A DNA stretch of 64,000 nucleotides, from positions 1,026,001 to 1,090,000 of the forward strand of contig CAJHZI010000566.1 of assembly GCA_905160935.1 (NCBI GenBank), read 5' to 3'. The stretch comes from Enchytraeus crypticus (taxonomy: Eukaryota; Annelida; Clitellata; Enchytraeida; Enchytraeidae). This document shows, in pieces, positions 40,901 to 52,900 of the stretch. The translations under genes and the position numbers were made by a program. Each line of letters starts with the position of its first letter. Position 1 is the stretch's first letter. The notes beneath the pieces were generated by a model, which was given only the letters and a program-made list of their open reading frames with translations, had not been told where the DNA came from and ran no database searches.

Positions 40901-43900
40901 TCAACGTAAAAGGACATAATATCCACGAAGGCCGGACTTAAGATTCTGATGATCAGCAAATACATGGAAGTATATTTATGCAAACCAGATTTAATAAGCT
41001 AAGCTAACGTCAGTTTCCTCACTCGAAAGCGATGTCAGTGACGGGCGAGCCCAGGATTTGAACCCGCACCTACTGATCCGCGGTCGAGTATCTTACCGAC
41101 TTCGCCATTGGCTCCAGCCAATCACCACAGATAACCAGCTCAACTACAGAATGCATCCATACCGCAATATTCGACCTTGCATTTACTATTACTGGATAAG
41201 CCCGGGTTAAGTGTGAGAGAGTAAATTTCATATTGGTGATTTAAGTTAGATGCTGGTTCAATCCAACAATTATTCACGTTAGTCTTTTTGTAAAAAAAGC
41301 TAATAAAAGCTATTGTTAACGTCAGTTTCCTCGCTCGAAAGCGAGTCAGTGACGGGCGAGCCCAGGATTTGAACCCCGCACATACTGATCCGCAGTCGAA
41401 TATCTTATCGACATCGCCACTGGCTCCAGCCGCAACTTTGTCAGCAACTTTAACATGGATGAGTAAATAATAAAACCATTGGCTTTGATAGAAGTTTATA
41501 AAAAATACATTAAAATGTTATTCTATTAAGGACAGTTCAATTAACGGTTATATCTAGTATTAACGAGGCTTTAACCATAAAGTTCAAATTTAGTTTTTTT
41601 TCCAAAAGTTAAGAAAGTGTGGGAGCAATTTTGAATGCAGAAGAGTCCTTATTAACGTTTCTAAAGGGCCTATAAATTACAGCTGATTTACTTTATCAGC
41701 ACCTGCTTCCTAATTTTTGAAAGGGGCAGGTGAGTATAGGTTATATTTATAACAGAATAAAACGCATAGTAACAATTGCGATTATTATACGGGCCCGGGA
41801 AAAAAACTATTTTCAGAAAAAACACATAACAAATAGATTGTTACAAGACTAGTTTGCATATAGATTGTTTTTAAAGTAAATAAAAATTTCACCGCAATTA
41901 TGATCACGATACGCTGAACAGTTATGAATTATGATACGCTGAAAAACCTTTGATTGGCCGAAAAAATTTGAAAGAAATTGAAATACTTTTTGATCGATAG
42001 GGAAAAGACAGAATTTTTTCCCCTAGGCGAAATAGATTGGATCAAAGCTACTATAGTTCATTCAGCCTTTACTATCGTTAGTCGTTACATAAACTAACGC
42101 ATCGACGGATTGAATGAGTTGATAACAAACTGCCTGTCTATACTGAAGGTCTCTGATCAAATCTCAGCTTAACCGAATCTGAGATCGTCACGTGATAGAA
42201 AATCAGGCGACAAGCTAAGCGTTACGTTGTCTGTATCTAAACTTTAAACTATTACGTTTAGCCGCATGTGTGACCGCAGTACTCAGAGACGAGGCTCGTA
42301 TTTCTAGAAGTTTTCAAGAGTTTCAAAGTCAACGAACCTCATATGTAATTCTACACATTCTTATTTTGTTCCATAAATTCTTATGTAAGTATATATAGAG
42401 ATCTAATTAAGAAGTACTTGGCCTCGAATGAACTTAAAATATTGATGAGTTTGGATTAGATACTCTAGAACTTGATAAGTGGATGTCTAACAGTAAAGGC
42501 AGAATGCGTAATGATGATGCTCACAGTCTTAAAGTGTGTTACATTCATCAGACAACATCGACTCTGGAAGTTGACCAGTTACTAACAATTCTATAAATTA
42601 TAATCTAAATATATAAATCAATACCGTTCATCATATGTACATCATATCATATACAAGCACAATCAGTCTACATATATATATGAACTAATTCTAAGCATAC
42701 ATAAGTACTTGGTACGAAATTACATACGTACTTGGTACGAAATTACATAAGTACTTGGTACGAAATTACATAAGTACTTGGTACGAAATTACATAAGTAC
42801 TTGGTACGAAATTACATAAGTACTTGGTACGAAATTACATAAGTACTTGGTACGAAATTACATAAGTACTTGGTACGAAATTACATAAGTACTTGGTACG
42901 AAATTACTAATTACTAATGATCTTATAATTTACTATTAAATTAATTACCAGATTATTATTACATTAATTATCTATTAATTATTACATTAAATATTAGTAG
43001 TATAAATATGAAGAAACTTGGGTCATTAACCCAAAATTCAGGGGTCCCCTGACCCCCAACGAAAACACTGCCTATGCATTACCGTATACTGACCCCCCTA
43101 CAATTATAGGACCCCTAGTAAATGTCTATACATATTTGAACTCCTGTGATTATAGGACAGTTATAGCGCTAATGAAAACAGGGTGTACTCTTTGTCTTAT
43201 GTAGTATCAAAAATTCTACTTACTTTATCTTGTAGTGTCCATAAGCATATGATCGTTTACCATCATTCAGTAAATATCGTTTATCATCATACGCTGAAAG
43301 AGAAACTTTATTCATAGTCATTGTATACAATTGATGTTTTACACTTCTAATTACTGTCATTTTTGAATACATACTTCCATTTGTTTCCAGTGTATCATTA
43401 TACATGTCGTGTCTTATATCAAGTTTAGTTACACTATGAATAATTCCTTTAGCTCTTTTACTTTCTGTACCATCATCAAACTTGATACTGTACATTTTAC
43501 TTTTCAATGCAATAAATTCAGTCATTGGAGTGTTAATATGTTCCATTTTCATTTTTCCAATAACTTTTTTGTTAGTGTTATCTTTATATTTGATTAATTT
43601 AGAATTTGTAATGTCACTGAGATCAAAATACTCTTTATTTTTATACATATCTTTGTATATATCTTTTGTCGTAATGGTATATATTAGTGAATCAGTATCC
43701 ATGTAATGTAGAATACTGTTATTTCCTTTATATTTTTTCTTGATATAATTATAATGAAAATCGTATATCAAAGTTTTTGAGATATCTAAAATTGAGAAAC
43801 CCACATAAATTGGTTTATCAAGCACTATTTTATCTCGTGCATTATGAATTGCAACTAAGTTTTCATCAAATATTTTACTAGCTATAAATGTTGGTTTCGA

Positions 43901-46900
43901 TGCATATTTATTTAACATTTCAGTGGATGTTACCAATTTCACATTCACACGTTTTCTTTTATCTTCCATAGTTTTTCCAAAAAATGAATTATTCATCAGT
44001 TTGAAGAAGTTCTTTTCAAATTCATTCTTTGCTTCTTTTCTTTTTTCAGTATTAAAATCAATGTAGTCCTTAATCCATGGTTTCTGATCAAACTGTAATA
44101 CTTTGTGAATCTTTTTCAATATTAATCCTGCATCAATTGCTTGTCTGAGATTTCTTTCATGAATTACATAATTGGTTTTGTCATTGAGTGTAGGACTAAG
44201 CTTTGTGTATTTTCCAACTTTAATATTGTGCTTCTTTGCTACTTTTTTGGAATAATCAGACAGCATAGTTTTTGAAATCAATACATGTTCTGGACAATAT
44301 GGTAATTCATTATGTAAATCGTAAAGTTCCTTTGGATATTCCAAATCAACTTCTAAAATGTGTCCCTTTTCTAGATTATTATTACATAAGTCATCATAAC
44401 TAGGTAGTATATATTCTTTAGGTTCTGTCCATTTGAATCCACCATATGGCATACTTTGAGACATTGCCCAACCATACAGGTTATTTAAATCTAAATATGC
44501 TAAATATGTACTTTTCTTACTTTGATCAAAATTACTCAAATATTTATTGTTTGCAGTTCCTTTGCGATTTGTTACAATAGAAACACCACCTCGTAATCCT
44601 TTTTCAATCATTAAATGCATATTAATATCTGAAATCAACTCCAATTTAATTCCCGTCATTTTTAAACATGCATCCCATGACAATCCAGGTGCTGTTAAAT
44701 AATGAGCTGGATCTAATTCATAATATTCTAAACAAGTTTTTCGAAAATTTTCAAAAACATCTGCCAGTAACAACACATCAGTTTTTAAATACAAATCGTG
44801 ATAATCCCCAAGAGTTTTAATATTAAATGTTTCACATACTTGGTGAAAGAACTTGTAATCAGCTTTACTAATTTCTTCTCCAGTTAAATCATTTTTGAAA
44901 TGTTTTTGCTTGAGTTTACTTATATCTTTTTCAAATTTCTTGAAACTTGAAACATAACTATAAGGATAAACACCCTTTCTTGTAATTACATCTGTTAACT
45001 TACCAAAATCATTTTGAGTATATTTGAATTTATCAATTCCACTCTTTTTCAAATCATCAACCAATTGACTTAAACTTGATGACATGAACTGATAACTATC
45101 AATAAAAGTTAAATTATTTCTAATTTTTGTAACTAATTTCTTACATTTTTTATCATATTCTTTTCTTTCTGTACCAATAGTGAATGAAACATATTTTTCC
45201 ATATTATTTGGAATTACAGTAAGTTTTTTGTTGAATTTTCCAATGGCTTTCATTAAATGATGTGAATCATAACCCTTCAAATTATGAATTATAACAGGAA
45301 TTCTTTGCGACAATGAAAGTTTCAAATTACACTTATTACATGCAGCACCTCTGAATAATCCAGTTATATGATTATGATCTCTAACTTTTTTATTATCTTG
45401 TGTAAATGTAGTTTTACATATGTAACATGTTGTTGCTCTTTTATATTCTTGCAATTGATCATGTGATTCCCAAATTATATCTGACCTTTTAAATTCTTTC
45501 ATATGCTTAATTATTTCTTTCTCTTCTTCGAATAAAGATTCAAAAAACTTCGTCGCTGCATCTTCACCACGAAAATATTTATATGGTTTACTATATTTAC
45601 CATTCTCATGACAAACAACTTTATAACCAAATGAGCAGCATTCATGTTTTTGTGTTCGTATTGTATATGATTTATTATTGAGTTTTTGTTTGGGACGTTT
45701 CAATTTTTCAAGTACAGCTTCCATATCAGCATATATTACAAAAGGACATGGAACTGTATTTTTCAAATGAACAAATTTTATGATACTTCCATCATTAGGC
45801 ATTTTAATAGCTTGAGAACCATTTATTGAAAAACATCTTTTACTATGTTTATCACAGCTTTTCTGACTAGCAAAATATTGAAGACAGTGTTTACAGTGAT
45901 ACTTTTTGTTATTATTTTTATTGCGCCGTAGTAGAAGTTTATCAAAATTCTTTATCCATACATAATGTTTTTTATCATTTTGTTCGGTATATAGAAGATC
46001 AATGTGATTGTCATATTTTTTATCTGTTGATCGAATAACTGTAAAATTATTACTTGTATGACCGTAAACATTAATAGAAATATTATATTTTTCTTCAATT
46101 TTAGGAATATCTTTCATGGAAACAGGTGTTTTAATATCAGATAAACCTAAATCAATACATACTTTTTCCAAATGTTTGCTGACACGTTCTAAATGCTTTT
46201 TTTCAGGATTTGGATCTAGAACTCTTGCTAAGCAGTATATAAAACATTTATCGTCCGTATTTTTAATATTTATCGTAGCTTTTTTATTTTGAATCCAATC
46301 TGGTAGTGGAATATAACTTCTCGCAGCTAATGGATTGATGCGAGTAATATGTAGACGGTGTCTCTGAATTTCATCAACAGTCCAACCAGATCCTTCATTA
46401 GTAAATCTATCTATTTTTCGCATTAATTTTCCATTAGCACGTCTCAATTTCCTTTTAATTTCACTTCTGTTATTTATAGTAACAGCTCTACTGTTAATAT
46501 AGAATTCATTTGTAATAATATTATTTTCAGGGCCAAGTTTTGAAAATACAATTGTCAGCCCCAAATTTACTTGTATAGAACCTCTTTGAACTATAGTTTT
46601 GCACAATTCAGTTATTCTTTTCTGTAACTTACTCATTTGTACTTCTGGATCGGCTTCATTGACAATAGTTAAATCATAAATCGTTACATTATTTTGCAAG
46701 GCATGTTCAGTTCTTACGCTGGGATTTATTAATATATTACTTTCTCTTTCATAAATATAACCACGATTAATTCTTTTAATAAATTTGGGAGAATGTATTT
46801 TGATATTTGTTTCTGACTTTGGATCAACAATTTTAGTAATAAATTTATTTCTATTTCTATCATAATGATATTTTTGGATGAGTTTATTAAACACTGTACC

Positions 46901-49900
46901 GGTTCTATTAATAAATCGTTTTGTGTCAGGATTTTTAACTTTCTCTTCATTCAATATAACTTTTTTAGCAGTAGATTTCCTTCTTGATCTTTGAATATTT
47001 ATGTTGTTATTAAAATTATCATCTAAAACAAGTACAGCACCTTCAGAATTTAAAATATAACCAGAATTAATCAATCTATTATATTGTGGTCCTTCAAAAT
47101 CAATAAGTCTTCCATAAGGGTTTCGAATACGTCTTCTACTTGGATCTTTTGTTGTACCAATTGGTCGTCCTCGGTTCATTTTCTTATTAGTATTATTCAT
47201 TTTATTAACAAAATTTATTTCTTTAAGTGACTTTTTCATTCTACTAATAAAATTTCTTTCTTTAAGCAACTTTTTTATCCACTCATTAAATTATATATCA
47301 TTCTATATGATATATAATTATTCACGTTCTTCACTAGTGTTTTTGCTTATATTATTTTTATGTTTATTGGTTCTTTCATGGTTTAGTTTATTTTTCAAAG
47401 TACAAGTTATATTACATTCATGACATGTCCACATTTTGGGAGGATGCTTCTTATTACTAGATTTGATAACAACTTGATCTTCATTATCTTCATCACTTTC
47501 ATCACATGTTGGACAATTTGAATTTTCGATCGTATCCTTTAGATTGCGTAAGATGTCTTCTGCTATCTTTTTTGGAGATTTATAGTCAGGATCATACAAA
47601 AGTATCAATTCAACGAGTCTCTTACAAAAGGTTTTATCTTTATTTACCATTTTATTATACACAAAATATTTTATTTAAGATATTTTTTAAAATAATTTTA
47701 TATCACTATGTATGATATAAAATTGTATCAGCAACTATATTATCACTTTAATTCTATAAAACCTGCATTCTCTCCATTATTGAAACCATCAATTTCTGCA
47801 TATAATTTTCCAACAAGTTTTCCTTTAGTGATTCTTCTTACTACAAAATCAAATTGTTTAGGATTTTTTTCAATCTTCTTGGCTTTTATATAATCATTAA
47901 TAGATTTCGTAGAAAAGACTTCAACAATATTATCTTCACCATGTTGTATTACTTTTAATATATAAGAGTCACCAAATTTACCTTTTATTGGTTTAATATG
48001 CTTAACAATATATGTTTCATCAACTTCAAGATCTTGAAATTTGGTAACTGGAGTGGGTGTGTTATTGTTTGTCATTTTATTATACAAAAATTTTCTCTTT
48101 AAGTAATTTTTTATTACTTTATATTTTCTAAATTTTCCACAGGAATCCACTGATTATATTTCTTATTATAACCACTCCATTTAACTAGAGCATGATCGAT
48201 ACCATTTATCTTTTTCTTTTGTAAAACCTTTTCAATTCTGTATAATTCTTGATTAGTTTTCTGTAATTCATTCTCATAAAAACCTCCTTCTAGGATTTCA
48301 CCAAGACTATCACGTAAAATATATGTAATTGGAACAGTATTTTTTACTTTGTCAATTGTGAATACTTCTTCAGACCAATTTGGTAAATATCCTTTTTCAA
48401 ACAAACCTTTTATTCTGCTAATTCTAACTTTATCGTTAATTTTACATTTTGCTTTCTCTTTAGTATTATAATTGGTTTTATTCAATGTATTCTCTAGTGC
48501 TAATTCATAATTAGTTTTCTCTCTTGCTTTTATTGGGCTCATTCCAATTGTTGTATGAAATGTACTATTATATCCTTTTATTAATTTATCCAGCATATTA
48601 ATCCAATTTCTAGTATTTTCTGCTGTAAATCTAGTCCACATTTTTTCCTTTAGAGTTCTATTGAATCTTTCCACAACTGCTGATTTATGATCTCCGAAAG
48701 TTGAATATCTATTAATATTATTCTCTTTCAACCATTCATTCATGTTCCCATTGTAAAATTCTTTGCCTTGATCAACCCATAAATGTTTCGGTATTGAATT
48801 TGATTCTTTTACTATTAATTTGAAAGCGTTAGTCACACTTTCACCTTTTTTATCTCTTAATGGAACACTCCAAACAAATTTTGAAAAGACATCAATAACA
48901 TTTAGTATATATCTGTATCCATTATTTTGTTTACTCCATTCTTGCATTTCAACTAAATCAGCTCCCCAAACTTCATCAACTTCAAATACATTTACCTGTC
49001 TTCTTGTAAATTTTCTTCGATTCGGTTTGTGTAATTCTTTTGCTAATTCTTCAAAGGGTCCAACTACTGTTTCTTCATTGGACCCCTCATTAGGTTTTTT
49101 GACATTTTCTCCTTCTTAACACCAAGACCAAACTTTGCTTTACTTTTCATGATATAATATACTAATTTAGCCATATTCCTTTGTATTCCATCAAATCTCG
49201 AATCATTTGCAATTTCATATGCTCGATGGGCTAAAGCTTCATCACTAATATTTCTATTAGCTGTATCGGTATTCGCAGTATAAAACTGATCATGCAATTT
49301 ACACATTCTATCTAATTCATTTATTCCCTGATAACCTTCGCGATTTCTCTGTTCATATTTGGTGCCCGGACCACAATACGAGTAATTATTTTGATTATTA
49401 AATGATCCATTATTTACATATTCACCTTTATTTGATGGTAAATGTAATTCTCCAACAGTATTACCAACGGTGGATAATATATTATTAAATACACCCTGTC
49501 CGCTTTTATTAGCAATGAATTGTGACTTTTTCGTATTACATATTTTACACTGAGCAGTCGCTCTTTTTCTATTATTAGATGTGATCAGCTCTTGAATATT
49601 TATAGACTCTGTATGTTTTTTACATTTCAAACAATACATTTTACATAAGTGATTTAAAATTATATAACATTATTTTTGTTATATAATTATTTTAGTAGAC
49701 AATCTTAGGCGTTTGTCCGTCAGATGTTAATTTCATCACTCTATCGGATATTGTTACAATATACATACTAGTATCTGCAGGAACATTAGCACTAAATTTG
49801 AAATTAAGTTTTATAGTCATAACATTAGATTTGACTCTTTCACTCTGATGTCTTACATCGAAAACTATTAGAGGAAAAAGCTTCTTGTAGTTTATCATAT

Positions 49901-52900
49901 CTATTTGTGTTCCTCCTATTAGATGATTAAATTCATAGTACTCTCTTTTAAATTCGTCAGCCATATCACAAAAATCTACGTAGGTATTTGTAGTAAAGTC
50001 TAAAGTTGGATCTTCTGCTGGATATTTTTCACTATTTAGTTGTACAAAAGCATTGGTCAAACTAATATGGTCAAAAACTGCTGGATTTTGTTCTTGAGTA
50101 CTTGTTTTATTTGTTTGAAAACCAACTACTATCCATCTTGGTTTTTCAATTCCAGCAGATCTATTTATCATCCATTCATAACTTCGAACATTTGGTATTA
50201 CTACAGTATGTTCATCATTTCTACTACTAAAATTTATTGGAATTTCTCTCTTATTTTTTACATTCTCAAGCAATGCAGTTCGCATTTCGATCGACGGTGT
50301 TATTTTAGGTATTAACCATCTAATATCTGTCAATAGAATTTTACCATTAGGAACGTTATTTGGTCTATGAATAGACATAGCATCTGATCCTCTAGTAAAT
50401 TTTAATGTATGTCGCAGGTTATAAAGAACTTTATTATACTCTGCAAATCCAAAAATGTGTGAAAATGGAATGTTGAATGAAAATTCTCCAGGTGTATCAT
50501 TATCCATTAGTAGTGTTCTTCGAATTGCAAATCCTTTATTGTAGTTAGGATTTATTTGTGGTGTAAAATGATTAGCCACTATTGCTACACCTGCTGCAAC
50601 AGCTGGCGAAGCTGTGTATTTAGCAGATATTGCATTTAAATTTGTGTCTTTTCTCCAGCACTGATTTAGTCCTGCACTAACATTAAAATCATCTGGATAA
50701 GATAGATATCCTAACATCGAAGTAGTATGACCTGGATAATTTAATGTTTCCATTGTTACTCCTCCTAAGGAATATTCTATGCTTTTGAATAGATACATAA
50801 TAGCATTATTAATCAGAGCTATTTGAGCATCAGCAGCATATGCATTTTCATTATCACCTCTAACTAATCTTCCTCTTATGTTAATAATACTTTTAGATGG
50901 GACATAGTAATCATCACTTGCTGGTATATCAATTTCTATTGTTCTATTGCTATTATTAAAATCTCCCCTACTCTGTGGAATAAACGATATCAATGCTTTT
51001 CTTTCAATACTGTTATCAACCAATATTGATGATTGATGAGCAAATAGGTCATTTTGAACTTCAGTCTCCATTTTATAAATATATAATATTTTTAAATTAA
51101 TATTTAAAAATATTTTTCATACATTCGATTTCAATGTTCTGTATTCAAAAAATTAAAATCTTTTTAATCCACTACCAGTTTTCAGACTTTCTAGTATTTG
51201 TCTTGAATTTGTATCTAATTGTCCCTTATGCTTTTCAGCAGCTATTTTTCTAATTAATGCTTTACCTCCTTCTGTTAGTGCAAACGCTCCAATATCACCC
51301 ATTGCTCCTAGCATTGGTTTTGCAATTAAATCTTTATTGTCGTATACATATGAACCAATTCCCTTTAGTGTATCAACAAATCCCTGACCATATATCATAG
51401 GTCTTTTTGAAGAGTAGATTTTACTTTTTTGTTTGACTATCATTTTATAAATAACAATAAATTTTAATTACGTTTTTCTCTAATTAATATATCTATGGTA
51501 ATTTTCTCACCCATTAAATCCAATGGTTTGTTATTTTGATCTGTCAGCCATAGTCTAATACTTTGAATATCTGGTCTTCCAACAACTGGTAAAAAGATTA
51601 ATTCCGGACTCGGTTTCTCAATTATTTTGAAACCAGGAGATACTCTCGGACTAAAGCTATAAATAACATTTGATCCTTTGCTATTAAGGTAACTACCAAT
51701 AACAATATCACAATGTATCAGTATGGAATTAACTTTTTCAATGTCTATTATATTTGGAGATTGATGAATACCATGCGACAGACAGTGATTATCACTCGGA
51801 AATCCTAGTGTAGATCCTATTGAATTTTCAATTCCTATATCAACCATGTAATCTTCATTTGAAATATCTAGAATAGTTTTGAATGTTGGTTTATAATAGT
51901 CTATGTTTATGTAATATTTATCGTTTATTTTATCGTAGTCACCGTTAACTTGCATTTCTTTTTGTATCATAGCGTTTATCTCATAAAATTCATAAGCACC
52001 TTTCAAAAATGTGATAGTTTTCCAAGTTTTTCCCTTATCGCTGGAGTATTTAAATGTATTATTAGCTTCAGTTATGTTTGGCAATGAATTATATGTATGA
52101 AGAGATAAAAATGCTAATTCATATTTTTTATCATCCAATCTTATTGGAGGATTAAGCCACGTTGTGAAATCAGTTTCATTACTTGATAGTGTCAATTTCG
52201 CCATTTTATAATATAATACATTTTTAAATTACTTCAAAATTATTTTTATAAATTTCGTCATAATCTTTTTTACTGATGGTTTTTATTCTTAATAATTCAT
52301 CCAAAATACTTATTGCTGTATTGCGTACTCCATTGTTTCCGGCATGAATTGCTGCTATATTTTCATTTAATAGATTCACTAATTGATCTGCATTTTCATA
52401 AATTATAGGTTGATCTCCTTTAGGTCTACCTCTACCACGTTTTTGTTTGACTATTTTTTTCTTTTTCTTTTTTAATCCCTCGCCAATGAATTCACTTCCT
52501 CCTTTTACCTTTTGTAATATAACTTTATACTTTTTCAAAGTTCCTTTTTGTGATTCGAACATTGCTTTTTGAGGGTCAGATGGTTTTCTATCTATACGTA
52601 ATTTCTGTCCTATACTTCTATTATTTTTTTCTATCTCATTCAGTATTCGATCTATTTCATTATTTTTGTATACTTCACTTGGAAGAGGTAAACTAAGATC
52701 TTCTAAATTCTCACGATCAGTTTCATTGAGATTTTTGTCTAAATTAACAGTTAAAGTACCTTTCTTTGGTGTAGATTCACGATATTCAACTTCAGGAATA
52801 TCTGAGGTATGAAATGGGAGATCTTGCAATGCTTCCCTTTGATCATTTGCTCTCATTAATTGATTAGTAAAAGGAACTAAAATATTGCTCAAGTTTTGTT

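Noticed and set aside
43409..43706. + strand ORFs opposite PolB
   Set aside because: Antisense shadows of the polymerase coding sequence.
48114..48947. Integrase starting at ATG 48947 as an independent gene
   Set aside because: It would lack the first catalytic Asp and the conserved LHKPNRRKF region and has no start box; kept only as an alternative.
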